64,000 bases of DNA from Gnetum montanum (lineage: Eukaryota > Streptophyta > Gnetopsida > Gnetales > Gnetaceae), in the NCBI GenBank assembly GCA_015680685.1, contig MNCI01002682.1:800430-864429 (forward strand). The letters are read 5' to 3'. Under the pieces are notes generated by a model. The model did no database searches. It was given only the letters and a program-made list of their open reading frames with translations, and was not told where the DNA came from. Below, piece after piece: positions 33,067 to 46,533 of this stretch; positions within the stretch are counted from its first letter, which is position 1, and each line of letters starts with the position of its first letter. A program made the translations under genes and the position numbers.

Positions 33067-34074
33067 TATACCTACATCATGCACATTAGCAAAGGTTCAA
33101 ACATAAACAATGCTTACTAAAATTACTATAAGGATAAACTTGTTTTATAGATTAGAGAAATTTTATTTTGTTTTTCATTTTTCTACATTTTCTTTCTTCT
33201 TTTTAGTTACAAAAATATTTATGTACGTTTATGTATATTTAAGAATTCATAAAAACATTAATAGTTTAAAAAATATTAAAGATAAGCTATTGTAATCTTA
33301 TATATTTGACTAATTACATATATGTTTTGAGATTTTTGAGGACTTTGCATTTCCAATTTCATACCAAATGACTATATCTACCCCACTACATATATTGAAT
33401 ACAATTGGTTTACCAATATAGTACCCATTAGACTTGAATATGAGATTTGCAAACTACAAGGTGCATGCTGTAATCCATTCAACAATACCTTATTGTAAGT
33501 ATAAATGCCATCATTCTAGTGCCATGTTCTTGAAAAATAAATATAAATTAAAATACATTAAAATAATGAAACCCCAAGAAAGGTACTACATATTTAAATG
33601 AAGTTTGAAAAGGTACTATTTAATTTTTACCCTTCATGGATCGAAAATATGTGTTTTGAAAAATCACTTGCTTATTATTTTAAAAGTGCTATTTGAAAAA
33701 TGCATAGTAGGTATAGATAAATCACATAAGTTCTCCTTCAACATTAACAATATCTTTTTAAAACATAGTAATTTGATCAAGTAAATGTATTAGTTGGTAG
33801 ATTTATTCTAATTATTTTATATTCTTTTTCTTTTCTAAGAAATTTAAAATAGACAACCAATGAACTATCATTTGAGTTAAATTATTCTAATTATTATTTC
33901 TTAGAATATGATTGTAACATGATGGAAAATTATCAGTTTCATAACTATTCAAGATTATTCGTAATCGCTTAGAAATAAGTCATAATAAAAAGATGTGACT
34001 TATTGTGAAAATCGTTACGATGTTATTCATGGAACATAAGTAGTTGTGAATCAACCATGAAGTGAAGAGATGTG
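33067..34074. other. AT-rich stretch without recognised feature
   Basis: Simple AT-rich sequence between two Gypsy copies. No domain or repeat boundary recognised. Confidence 0.5.
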
Positions 34075-34079
34075 ATAAG

Positions 34080-34964
34080 TGATGAGTGGCGAGGTACCCC
34101 TATGCCCAACCATATGAATCATAAAGTGTTCATGCGTGATCTAGTAAAATTCCATGGACTTTATAATTTTCAGTGCACTAGCCTTCTAGGAAGTAAAGCT
34201 TATCCTAAGGTCATTCATTGTCTTCCTGATTACACTTGTAAAGTACAAAGGTATGGTTAAGTGGAACTGAGACATATAATTTTTATCATTTTATGTTTTA
34301 TGTTTTTGGGTGTTTGAAGAGAGAGAGAGAGATAGAGTAATTTAATGACTAATCTAGATTAATTAACTAACTGGTCTCTAACTAATCCTAACATAAGCAT
34401 CCATTCCTACTTTCTGTACACATCCTAAACCCATATATCCACTATTGGGTTACCAAGTGCTAAACTACTAGGTGTACCAAGCAATAATGCTACTGGGATT
34501 ACCAAGTGAATACATGCTACGTTCGAAGTAGTTGTACTTATGTATTTAATCTATTTAGCTTATCTTGCTTAATTAGCTTAATAAACTTAATTACTAAAAA
34601 ATATTGAATAAATAATTGAAACTATTAAATGCATAGATGAAACATTTAAACTATCCAAAATGCTACAAGGTTTATCAAGAAGTTCTTCTTTATTGCCGCA
34701 CACACTGTCATGGTTAGGTACAATAGTGCTTAAACAAAGATTCATACAGTCAATGACTCCTACATGGGCACTTGGGAAAAATATTCTAACTTTTGACTAT
34801 ACAAACTACAAGAGCTCTACTACTACTATGAAATATAATGCCATAAATGCAACTGGTGAGCATGTATTTATAGGCTAGGATAGACCCTTGCATCAACGGG
34901 GCCATGTTGATGCAACTGACTATGTTGATGGGGCCTAGTCAACACAACAAACTATGTTTCATCA
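34080..34964 (-). repeat. 3' LTR of E4
   Basis: 885 bp, from TGATGAGTGGCGAGG to TTCATCA. Its U3 has TGATGCAA/GGGGCC repeats (34889-34945) instead of GATATC repeats. Confidence 0.9.
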
Positions 34965-35179
34965 TACCCTGACAACTAAATAAAAGAAATTCCTCAATTT
35001 CTTTACAAAATTGGGAAGGTATGGGATTATTGATTGGCTTTTAATATAACAAAACAAGATAAAATAGACATAAAAAAACGAAGTACCCAATGTATGAATC
35101 AACCACATTACAAAAATGAGCATGGTACAAAAATTTAGACAAGCACATCCTCTAATTACATGAATAAAAAAGAGAATAT

Positions 35180-38012
35180 CACATGGTCCCAGGCGGTGGA
35201 GGCTCCTATGGCTCCGATGAACCTTATCTAGCTCTAGGCATGGTCAGTGGTTAAGGTGGTTATGGTTGTCCTACTGCTGCTACTACTTTTGGTGAAAGGC
35301 AAAAGACATCTAGTAATGCTTTCATCTTCTCTTCTTTACTCTTGGGATCATTTATGGTCCACACAGCTTTACCGATGTGGGTTAGAATTGAAATATCCCA
35401 AGGACAAGGTAATACTAGAAGTAGCTCCTTTTCATTGATGAACTAGGCCATGAATTATTTGTATTTGATTTTGAACACTTAGATTATGTCTTGTAGTGCC
35501 TGGTAGCCATTCATCCTTTTGGCTAGGTTCTCGGTGATTGATCTTTGATTGGTGAATTTTTCCTTGAGAACCTCAAGTTTAGCATTTGCCACTACAAGTT
35601 TCTACTTGGTGTCTTTATGACTCTCGAACTTGGCCTCATACAATAATTATGAGCTAGCCACTTGCTTTTCAAGCTTAGAACATGGTCATTCGGCAATCAA
35701 CATTGTCAAGTTTGCATAGCAGAGATTGAATAGCTCCATGTACTTCATCATCTCTTCAATCTGGATTTCTACATTGTTGTAGGCATCAATCCCATCGACG
35801 ATGGATTGCCACATTTTTCTACCTTGCTGGAGTTGCTAGAGGGCCTCATTAACCTTTGCATTTATTAATTGGATATGCTTTTCATTCACCTCCTTCTGTA
35901 TGCCAACTTGTGCTTGTAATGATTTTTAACTTTTTTGAATTTTAGAGCCTCATCTTTCTAGATGACAATCTCAATGGCTAACTTCTAGCATAAGGCATAG
36001 TATTTCTTCATGGAGAGATTATGATTCTCCACTACCAATCTTCTTAATTTGGCATTTTCTCTAGCAAGCTACTCCTACTATTGATGGATTAATTTTTCTA
36101 GTTGTTTTTTTTTTCACATCAACATTTCACAGGTGATGGTTTTCTATGGTCAAAATTTCATTTTCCTAGCACATCTACATCAATTCCTTCTGTACTAAAT
36201 GAGTTGTAGCTTGTACTATGAACTGATTGAAGACTACTATTACCATTTCTCTCTTAACTCACTTTAGTTGTTCTTGAAGCTACTGAAAAGCTTCATGTCA
36301 TGTTAATGTAGGGTTGATAAGAGTAGGGTTAGCAATTTAGGCATGCAATTCGGAAACTTTAGTAGCCAAGCATTGATTATGTGCTTAAGTTATTTTAAGT
36401 TTCCCTTCTAAGATGAGACACTTGCTGTTTACCTCCAGCAGCTTTGATTCGGTTGTAGTGATGGTATTTAGAAAATCAAAGATATCTGGAATCAGTTGTC
36501 TAGTTCCCACTAGTTGGTTTAGTAGTTCTTCATGCTGGGCTACACTCAATTTTTCACTAATTATTCTTGTAGATGTTTGTACATCTCTAAGTGCAGAAAG
36601 ATTTGGTATAGGCACCACATGTGTGTTTAATGACTTAGCAACTTGGTCAACAATGATCTCCATAGCTATCTCCTACCCTTGGCGTTGCATCACCAATACG
36701 ATTGCCTCCTCAAGCTCCTTTAAGTGCACCAAAAAGGAAGTAGCATTCTTAGAGATTTATGAGAATAGATGATGTTGAGAGAGAGACACTGTCACTTGTT
36801 GGGCACTCGGATTTGACATCACAGGCAACTGTGTTCATTGGGTAGATAGCATTGATCTACCTCCCTAATCTAATTGATTATATGCACCACTTCTTTGAGG
36901 TGACTCATGGTTGGTTTGTATGTAGATGGGTCTCCACCACTAGTTCCTACCTGCTACTCTTGCTATTGCAAGAGTTACTCTCAAAATTTCTACATGCACT
37001 CAACTATAGTGCAGGCCTTCGATGGTTGTTCATGAGTAGGTGGTGGAGGTGGATGTTGTTGCTCCTCTTCTATGATTATGAAAGGCATCTTATCCTTCAT
37101 CATCTTGACCCACAAAGCATTAGGAGCATGCTTGAGTCTATGATTTGCATAGTAGACTATCCTTATTCTTTTGCATAATTTTCTCATCAAGCAAGGGAGT
37201 GGTAGGGTTTTTTTGCCATGTTTATTCTCCTTGAAGTGATTCTCTATCTCTAAATAGATTAGCTGTGGAAGATTTATCAGAAATCTTTTTCTTAGAGTGT
37301 TGCATGCTTGGATGGAGAAGACTATCATCTTACTGGGCCTCACCATTGCATTAAGGTGGTAGGCTGCTATCTTAAAATAGACTCACTCTACCAGTGTGAG
37401 TGCACTAAACTCCTTGCGGTCAACCCCATAACCCCACTAAGTCCATTTCTTCTTTGCTCTGGGATTAACTTATGTGGATAGCTCTGCTAACTGTGTTCTT
37501 GCATCAGGTAACCCAAGGACCTGTGTAATGGCTCCTATAGAGTAGGATACTTTAATAATAGCTCCTGCTCTCCTATTGTTCTAGAAAAGATATGTTTCTC
37601 CGATGTACCATTCCCCACTAGAAGTGATGATTAGCCACATGGAAGAGGCTTTTAGTTGAGCTCTAACATCTTCTAGAGCCTATTCAAGGAATGATCAAAA
37701 GTTTAGCTCTTAGAGAACTAAGCGTTGGACTTCACGACTCCCTATTATGTTGAGGTAGGCCTAAGTAAGTGTGACTTCTAGTCTAGGCACAGGGTCTAGT
37801 GCCTTGCCTCGCTATGAGTGTTCAAATGTAGCTTCTTCTTCAAGAATCTATTGGATAGATTTTACCTTGACCTCATCTCTAATAGGTCTTATTGCATGGG
37901 TTGCCTCAGCTTGTTCTTGACCATGTTCTTGTTGGCCTCTTCCTCCTCTAGGTCATTTCTCCCATGGTTATGATGGTGCTTCCTCCTATGGTCTCTTTGG
38001 TCTAGGTGCCAT
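35180..38012 (-). pseudogene. ORF3 of E4
   Basis: Begins at ATG 38012 (MAPRPKRP, as in the host copy) and ends near 35190 in the EPPPPG tail shared with the host. The segment 36990-37346 keeps QLIYLEIENHF and TLPLPCLMRKLCKRIRI, matching the LPFPCLIRKLCRRAGI part of the plant-transposon-protein-like domain. 36385-36663 is Leu/Glu/Lys-rich with coiled-coil character. Numerous stops. Of unknown role; an env-like position. Confidence 0.65.
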
Positions 38013-40085
38013 CTGTAATCACACATAACAACAGATTAGCAAATATTATATAACTTAGATTAAGTATTTAATTATTAATTTAATCTTTGGTTTACGAAAG
38101 TTGTTGGAAGGGTTAAATTTTCAAAAATTAATGATTTAATAGAATTTTACATCTTAACCCTTTGGGGGAGTCAGGAAAAGTTTTGAAAAATTATCATCAA
38201 AAACTTAAGGTTTGCTACCACCATGACTAATAGCTTTCCTCAAGTAACTACAGGATCAAAGAATGGGGTGATTCAAATAAATGGTGAGAGAGTTATAGGC
38301 TATAAAAAGTTTTGGGCTCTAAAAATTGCAAAAAATCCTTGGGTGTTATGGACCAAATGTAAAAAATTCAAAGTGTTTAGTGGTATTTATATTATTTTTG
38401 TGTTGCATCGATTGGGCCTCATCAATGTGGTCTACTACATCGATGTGGCCTCATTGATGCAGCTATTGATAACTATTAACTGAGTTAAAACCTAACAATT
38501 ACAAAGTGATTTTAAATAAAATTATGGTCAAATGGTAGCCCAAACAGCCATGAACATGATGAAAATATGAGAAGAGGATGCTAATGTTCCAAAAAATGAG
38601 AAAATTAAAAAAAATGAAGAAAGAGGGTGCAGAATGAGAGTTCAAGGAGCATAGAGTGGTTTGCAAAATGGAATATGTGAAAGATAAGATTGTAGTAATG
38701 TTTAAGGTAAGGGACTTAACTAATCAAACCAATATGTATGTAAGTGGGTCCTCCCCATAGCAGGCACATGCCTTTGCTATCCTTGCATAACCCCAACTAA
38801 GGAGTCTGTGGGTTGCATAGTTGATTAATGGTCATGAAAAGTTAAGGACCAACCAAAAAGAATATATCGAAGGATTTCAACATATTAGACTAAAACATCA
38901 AACATAACATAGAAATTGGTAGTCAGGTGAGTAATGGCAACATAGATGGATGATTGAGAAGGTGGAATGAAATCTTGAATTGCATTCATAAGAAGTCCCT
39001 TGTGAAATATGTGTTTAACATGACCTGAGAAGATCCATGCTTAGTCCAGACTAAACCCAACCTCTTTTAGCGACCTCACATCATCACTCCAAGATCGATC
39101 CATTCCCTTGAGACTCAAGAGTGCTTCCACACAACAACCACCATTTCATAAAGGGAAGAAAAGAGAAGTAGGAAGTGAGAGAGAGAGGGCCTTAGTTAGA
39201 GGGTTCCTTCAAGCATGGGTAATATGTCTTTCTAGACCCATAACCAGTGCTTGTAGGCCACTTATTTAACTAAGGGGTGTGCTTTGAATTTTCATCATGT
39301 TTATTTTTTAAATTTATTTTTTTATTTTGTTTTATTGTTTTTTTGAATTTTTGGATGGAAACCACACCATGCAAAGACTTTATTTGACTTCCTGTTAGTG
39401 GTTAGAATGGAATAGTAAGAAGTTCATGAAAAACACCCAAGCACTCAAGTAAGTAGAAGAGTATAGAGAGTATTGAATTTCCTTGAAGTCACACCCTCTA
39501 CAAACCTTTGAATCCTTCCCAATTTTAGAACTACCAAGGTCACCAATTGATTAAAAGTTTCTTTATTAAAAGGGACATCAAACTCCTAGAATAAGGAAAA
39601 CCATAGAGTTTATTGGATAGGTGGATGACATGGATTCATTTCCTATTCCATGAAAAATATTTCATGTCAGAGTCATCAAACAACAAAATTCAAAAATAGA
39701 AACTAGACATTAACAATCACGACATTAAGCAAAAACCATCATTAGTAAACAACAACAATGACACTTTGTCCTATGGTGATAAAGCACTTTTATTAGCAGA
39801 AATAATAAAAAGTTACATACAAATAAAGTAAAGTAAAAAATATATATATAAGGAGGTGGAAACTAATCAAGAAATGTAAAACGTACTAACAATGTTGTAA
39901 AATGAAAAATTAAGAAAGTCAATTGAATGAAAAACCAAAGAAAAAGTTGAAAATCAACAAAGTGTAAAAAAAAAGTGAAAGACTGAAGAGTCATGTGAAT
40001 GGTTAGCATGGGTGGCCATCTACCCCAAGACTCTATTGAAAGGAGGAGATCTAAAAAATAAAGTGTGGTTGTCCATCCATTGATG
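38013..40085 (-). other. Noncoding region between pol and ORF3 (E4)
   Basis: It contains the conserved blocks at 38738-38815 (GTGGGTCCTCCCCATAGCAGG), 39239-39375 (CATAACCAGTGCTTGTAGG then CCATGCAAAGACTTTATTT) and 39478-39496 (CCTTGAAGTCACACCC). A-rich sequence at 39830-39990 adjoins a PPT-like stretch near 40016-40035. No coding domain seen. Confidence 0.6.
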
Positions 40086-41250
40086 TGGTAATTACACTAA
40101 CTTGCCTTGGTTTTAGGAAAGGTTTTAGTTGTTGGATGTTGACCAACTATTTATTATTTAGGCTTTCAGGCTTGTAGATTAACATGGCCCTAGAGGGAAA
40201 GGTTTGATCAATTATATAAGGTCCTTCCCACAATGTTTAAAACTTTGTCTTCTGGGGTACGTATGTGGGGTTCTAGTAGCGAACCTTATCTCTTGATTGA
40301 AATTTCACTTTCCATATTTTGAGATCATGATGTTGCTTGTTGAATGCCTTATGCATCTTATTCGAAGATAGGCCCACTAATCAATTTTCATCTAGCATGT
40401 TGAGGTTGACCAGTCTTTCTTTTTATGCTAGACTTAGGTCAAGATTTAGGTCCTAGGCTGTTGAGAGTGTACAGAGCTTGGATTGAATTGAGAGCATTGG
40501 AAGTATTTCGTACACTAACTCGTAGGAAGAGTAGCCAATAGGAAGTTTCTATGTTGAGTGGTAGGCCCATAGGACATCATTGAGTTTTGTGCTCCAATCT
40601 TTCCTATATTTGCTTATGGTCCTTGTTAAGATCTTTGTGATCTCCCTATTAGTTATCTTTGCTTGATTGTTGGTTTGGGGGTGATAGGGTGTTGTTAATT
40701 TATGTTCAACCCCCAAGCGTTACATCAAATTTCTAAAAGTAGCACCTGTGAAATGAGTTCCATTGTTAGAAATTAGTGCATGTGGCAACCCAAACATATT
40801 TATAACATTTTGTTGTACAAATCTAGTAGCAGTGGATGATGTATAGTTAGTAATGATTACTACTTCTGCTCATTTTATGTAGTAGTCAACTGCTATAATG
40901 ATATACACCTTTCCATTGGACATGGATGTGATGGGATCCAAGAAGTCAATTCCCCATATGTCAAAGGGCTCTAGTGGTTAAATTGACTATTGAGAATCCT
41001 CCATACCCATGATCATCCTGCCATCTATGAACTCGTGGGCATTTGTGACATTTGTAGGCTAATAGTATCCTACTCTTAGGATTTTTATGGCCATGCATCT
41101 CCCTACATAGTAGCCTTTGCAAGGCCTTTCATGAGCATCATAGAGAATGTGTAGTTGATCTTCATCAAGGACACACCAATGGATAAAGCCATTGATGCAC
41201 ACCTTGTAGAGGTGTTCGTTAATTTCCATGAAGTATTTGGCCTGATGAAG
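40086..41250 (-). pseudogene. Integrase of E4, catalytic residues lost
   Basis: In the reverse complement: EPFDIWGIDFLDPITSMSNG (first catalytic Asp in WGIDF kept), VYIIIAVDYYIKWAEVV with a stop, FGLPHALISNNGTHF (the usual SDxGTHF has lost its Asp), LTTPYHPQTNNQAKI (usual NGQAE, Glu changed to Lys), and KDWSTKLNDVLWAYHST. Near 40190-40220 it ends with a GPYLIDQTFPSRAML-like tail. So two of the three DDE residues are gone in addition to several stops. An HHCC-type zinc region would lie around 41000-41150 and is only partly visible. Confidence 0.85.
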
Positions 41251-42900
41251 AAATTATTGCTTCTTTATAAAGTCAACATCGTGTGGCATCTCCTGAGTGA
41301 GAAGATAGGTGAGGATGCCATTGTACCATGTTGTTTTTGCAAGCACTTGATCATTTATTACTCTTGTGAAGAGAAGTTTATCTAGAAAATGATTAGAGAG
41401 TAGGATCTCCTCCTCTTTATTATTCCATCTTAGGTAAGAGAGGTGGTTAGCAACCACATTCTTGATCCCTTTTTGATCTACCATTGTTAGATCAAATTCC
41501 TACAATATCAAGAGCCATGATATGATATGGGGGCTCATTGTCAGCTTATTCATTAGGAAGCAAATGGCATTGTGGTTTGTGTGGGCAAATACTTTATAAC
41601 CAAGCACATAGTGCTTGAATTCTTCAAGAGCATACACCATTGCTATTAATTCTTTCTCCATGGTGGTGTAATTCAGCATCTATAATGCTTCAACTAGCAT
41701 AGTGGATGTAATATGGATGTTTTTTTATTGTCCAACAGTGTAAGAACTACTTCCAAAGCATAATTAGATGCATCCTTCATTATGTGAAATTGTTTGAACT
41801 AGTCTGGTCTGTATAGAATTGGAGTTTCTACAAGGCTTTTTTCAACTATTGGAATGCATGTTTACATTACTTGGTCTAGATGAATGGAGCATCTTTCTTC
41901 ATTAGCTTGACCAATAGCTTTGCAATCTTAGAGAAATTCTCTATGAATCATTAGTAGTAGCTAGTATGTCTATGGAATGATCGAATGTATTTAACTATCT
42001 TTGGTTTGTGAGTTATTCCTTGGATGACCCTTATCTTCTCTGGTCTACATCAATCCCTTCTTGTGAAAGCTGGTGCTCCAACATAATGTCTTCTTAGACC
42101 ATGAGATGACTCTTTTGCCAGTTGAGTTGCAAATTTATTTCCTCACATATTTTCAATACTTTCTCAAGGTGGTCCAAGGATTTCTCAAACATAGCTCCAT
42201 AGGTGGAGAAGTCATCCATGAAGACTTATACACCACTATTGATCTGCTATTGAAAGATGCTAAGGACTAGGCATTGAAATGTTGTAGGGGCATTGCATAG
42301 ACTGAATGGCATCTTACAATATGTAAAAGTCCCTTAGGGACTTGTCAATGTTGTCTTGGCCTAATCTTCTAGTGCAATTTGGATTTGGTTATAGCCACTA
42401 TAACCATCCAAGAAGCTATAATAGCAATGCCCATAGATGGTGTCCAACACTTGGTCCACAAATGACAATGGAAAATGATCTTTAAATGTTGCCATGTTCA
42501 ATAGCCTGAAGTTGATGTAAACCTGCGATTTGTCAATTTTCTTTGTCATAATTGCAAGTGGGCTAACCCACTTACTATCTATGATAGGATAGATAAACCC
42601 TACCTTGAGGAGTTGCTCTATTTCCTCCTTGAAGATTTGCTTCAATTTGGGGTTTAGCCATATCTATTGCTGGCTTCTGGGCTTCATGGTCAAGTTAGTG
42701 TAAATACGATACAAACATATCTTTGGATTGATTCCAGTTAGTTTAAGATATTCCCACACAAAGGCTATTGGACATTTGTTAAATAACTTTAAAAACTTTT
42801 CTTTTTGTTCAAGAGAAAGTTTGGCATTGATTATGATCAACTTACCATTATTTAAAAAATGCATACTCCATGCTGATTGGTAGAGTTTTCAACTCTAGGG
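41251..42900 (-). pseudogene. Reverse transcriptase and RNase H of E4
   Basis: From the right: LKTLPISMEYAFF and LTGINPKICLYRIY (Athila-type pre-RT), then an open stretch at 42361-42645 with VGFIYPIIDSKWVSPLAIMT, INFRLLNMATFKDHFPLSFV and CYYSFLDGYSGYNQIQIALE. The polymerase motif FMDDF is intact at 42209-42223. RNase H follows: TTMEKELIAMVYALEEFKHY and VFAHTNHNAICFL (TDH changed to TNH), ending in VDQKGIKNVVANHLS. Stops and frameshifts between these segments make it inactive. The motif set is typical for Athila/Tat. Confidence 0.9.
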
Positions 42901-42999
42901 GCTCTTACTTAAAGTTATCAGGGATTTCCAACTCTTCCCAATAGGTATCATCATCTTTATCATCAGAGAGTTGATGATGAACTTGCTCAAGTTCATTCA

Positions 43000-45113
43000 T
43001 GTTTTCAACATAAGCACATGTTAGGCTTTCAATTGGTTCCATGTATAATGTGCTACTTTCTGAGTTAGCTGTCAACCACTAGGTGCCCTCCTATTTTGTG
43101 GCTATTGTGTACAGACACCTTTAAATATTTGTTTCTTATGAAAACTAATTACATGCTTTAATGTTTGTACTTTTGATGGACCAAATCTTTTGCATGCAAT
43201 TGCACCTATTATTGCTATACGTAATGCATGGAATATTGCTATCTTAGATTACCTTGAGGATAAGGCAATCATCTGGGTGCTTGCCTACGTGCTCGTTGAG
43301 GATTCAATGCATACACCATAGACTCTTGAAAGTGTGACACCACAAGGCAACATCCTTTTGGATGTTCATATTAATAGATGTCACAACTAGGATCATCATC
43401 AGAGTTTGTTTCCATAAATTTTTCTATGGCAACAACCTTGCCCTTACCTCTCTAGTAGGCACGTTAAACTTCTTTTCATCTCCTATGTTCATGATCACTA
43501 TTCTATACTTTGGATGCTTCAGGAATCTTCATAGTAGTTTGGAACTTCTCATTCAAAGAGTCCCATAATTTATCAACCTTTGCCAAAATGTTAGAAATAG
43601 ATTTTTGAATAGGCAAGGTTTTTCTCTTCACCACTTTATTGAGTTGTGACTCCTCCTCATCATAAAATTAAACCTCCCTTTTCCTAATGGAAGGGTCCCT
43701 ATTATACTCTTTTGCACTTTCCCTTTTTCATAACTCACCTTTTTCTTTTGCTACCTACTTTATAAGCCTTTGAATTTGATGAGATCTTAATTCTGATAGT
43801 CTCCCTTGGGCATAAACCCTAAAAGTTCTTCTAGTTTTTGCTCTAAGCCCATCTACGATGTGGAAGAGTTGTTCCTTTTGAGAGTAACCATGACCAAGGC
43901 ACCGGTGTAAGCGTGAATAATATATATCCATGGTAGCATCCAAGGGATCATGTGTTCCTTATTTTCAACCTTGGATTTGCATTCTCATGTTGGACACTTT
44001 GGAGTATGTATGGTATTTATCATTAAATAGTTCTAACATGGTACTCCATTGACGAATGGATTTCAGGTCCAAGGACTAGTACTAGCTTTCAACTTCCTAG
44101 ATGATTGTCCTAGGGAAAAGTTTGAGTTTCTACTAATCATTTTCAATGTTTTGTAAGGCACAGGCATTGTGAAAAGCTTGTAGATGTGTCTATAGATTAG
44201 AGTTGTATCCCCCCTTAAATCTTGGAATATTATTCATGTCTAAGTGGTTAATCCTACTATCTTTCACAAGCTTGGTTGGGATCTTTGCTACCTCTGCAAT
44301 GTTGAGCATGCTTTGAGTTGCCAATAGAGGTTCATCATCATCATTGTGCTGATGATGTTGATGATGGTTCCTACCACCTCTTCCACCTTTGCACTCTTGA
44401 TGACCTTGATGATCATTGTTATCTCCTTGATCGCCTTCATAATGATTATTTCGACAATGGCTTTTATGAGAACTAGCAGATGAAGAGGAGTGTTCAAAAT
44501 AATATGAAGAGGATGGAGAGGAAGGTGGACCACCACAAACACCTCTTCACTCATTATGACCACTATCCTTAGTTCCCTTGCCATTGTGATGTTTACCCAA
44601 GTCCTTACATTGGTTGTCACTATTTCTTGAACCTAGTTTATGAATAGTGGATCATAAGTTCAGGGCCACATCTGCATCACCAATAATAAGGGGTGGAGAA
44701 TCTTCATGTTGAAAACCTTCAAACGAAGAATCCTCATTGTCATCTTCATCTAGTAGGAACAAGGGATTAGTAAAATGTTTTTCCTTCATAGGCTCATGGT
44801 GCTTCTCTTGATGTTAATCTCACTTGCATTGTGTTTCAGTGGGATGGTAGTCTTGAGTGTCATAATTATTCAAAACATATTCCTCATGAAGATATGGAAT
44901 GCCCAACTTCTTAAGAGTTTGAAATAGAATCTCGAGTACAGATCAATTGGAGGGTAGGATGATGTTGCCCTCCATATCATGCCATCACAACTGCTCATCT
45001 TAGGGTAGAATGAAGATGAAGTTTAGTACATACTCATCTAGATGAGTATATACCACTTTTCATTCCTATGGAACAAGCAATTTGACATCTTCACGCTTAT
45101 GAGAAGAAGACAT
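43000..45113 (-). pseudogene. Gag of E4
   Basis: Starts at ATG 45113 (MSSSHKREDV), close to the nested element gag: DEQL-WHDMEGNIILPSN, a long His/Asp/Gly-rich linker, LDMNNIPRFKGGYNSNL, SIRQWSTMLELFNDKYHTY, then MDIYYSRLHRCLGHGYSQKE and LRAKTRRTFRVYAQGRLSEL. The knuckle region is reduced to a HPKGCC piece at about 43335-43352. Downstream only about 300 bp separate gag from the pre-RT segment, and the ALLDSG protease of the nested copy is not found, so the protease was probably deleted here. Confidence 0.82.
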
Positions 45114-45245
45114 TTTGTAACAAATAAAATAATTACTGTGCTTTTACAATTGAATGTCATTCGAGAGTGATGTTGACCTTGGGTTTGTCCAACGATATTA
45201 ATAATGTTCACTAATCCTAGATAGTACATGTTTTAACAAACAAAG

Positions 45246-45263
45246 TTCCCAGTGATGGTGCCA
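45246..45263 (-). other. Primer binding site of E4, decayed
   Basis: Minus strand TGGCACCATCACTGGGAA, the tRNA-Asp site with its CG pairs lost, one base from the 5' LTR. Confidence 0.8.
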
Positions 45264-45264
45264 A

Positions 45265-46194
45265 TGATGAGTGACATGTTACCTCTATGCCCAACCATAT
45301 GAATCACAAAGTGTTCATGTGTGATCTAGTCAAATTCTATGGACTTTATAGTTTTTGGTGCACTAGTCTTCTAGGAAGTAAAGCTTCTCCTAAGATCATT
45401 CCTTGTCTTCTCGATTACACTTAGGAAGTACAAAGGTATGGTTAAGTGAAATCGAGGCATATGACTTTTATCATTTTATGTTTTATTCTTTTGGATGCTT
45501 AAAGAGAAAGAGAGATAGAGTAATTTAATGACTAATTTAGATTAACTAACTAACTGGTCTCTAACTGATCCTAACATAGGCATATGTTCCTACTTTTTGT
45601 ACATGTCCTGAACCCACGTATCCACTACTGGGTTACTAAGCACTATGCTACTGGGTGTACAAAGCAATAATGCTATTGGGATTACCAAGTGAATACATGT
45701 TACGTTTGAAGTAGTCGTACTTATGTATTTAATATATTTAGCTTATCTTACTTAATTAGCTTAATCAAATTAATTACCGGAAAATATTAAATAAATAACT
45801 GAAAATATTAAATGCATAGATGAAACATTTAAACTATCCAGAATGCTACAAGGTTTATCAAGAAGCTTGGCTTTATTGCCACACACACTATCATGCTTAG
45901 GTACAATAATGCTTGAATAAAGATCTGTACACTCAATGACTCTTGCTGTGGGTACTTTGGAAAAATATTCTAACTTTTGACTAAAAAAATTGCAAGAGCT
46001 TTGCTACTACTATGAAATTTGATGCTATAAATGTGGCTAGTGAGCATGTATTTATAGGCTAGGATAGACCCTTGCATCGACTGGGCCACATTGATGCAAT
46101 AGACTACGTCAACGAGGCCTAGTCAATGGGGCCCAATTGACATAGCAGATTGCATCAACGAGGCCCAGTCGACGCAACAAACCATGTTTCATTA
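45265..46194 (-). repeat. 5' LTR of E4
   Basis: 930 bp, paired with 34080-34964, ending TTCATTA. The U3 part (46075-46180) has several more TCGACG/GGCCCAG repeats than the other LTR, which accounts for the length difference. Confidence 0.9.
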
Positions 46195-46199
46195 GTAAG

Positions 46200-46533
46200 G
46201 AATAATAAAAGATTAAAAAGATAGCATGTGCAAGCAACGATGAATCATAAGAGAAGTTAAATGACATAGCATTATATAAAATACAATCAGAATCAAAATC
46301 ACAAGAAATTAAAGATACATGTCCAAGTAAGAAAGCAATCACTATTAAGATATATAATGAAAAAAAAGCAGTCATTACAATCCATAGATTAATAATGATG
46401 ATTCAAGAAACCAAAAGGTTATTAATTTTTATAATGTAGCATTCAAGTCTTGTTAAGTCTCTCTTGTGATTTTGTAATAAAAAACTCAACTTTTTTAAAC
46501 ATAAGAATGAATTTCTAGTTAGTTATGTGAATA
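46200..46533. other. Short AT-rich spacer
   Basis: No recognised feature. Confidence 0.5.

Larger units (their letters stand above)
34080..46194 (-). mobile_element. 12.1-kb Gypsy copy with pol and ORF3 (E4)
   Basis: LTRs at 34080-34964 and 45265-46194. Flanks ATAAG (34075-34079) and GTAAG (46195-46199) match at four of five bases, as expected for an old duplication. Minus strand order: LTR, decayed primer site, gag, reverse transcriptase, RNase H, integrase, noncoding region, ORF3, LTR. This is the only copy in the window with reverse transcriptase and integrase, so it represents the autonomous type, although every ORF is now broken and the protease region between gag and reverse transcriptase seems lost. 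Pol resembles Athila/Tat. Confidence 0.93.
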
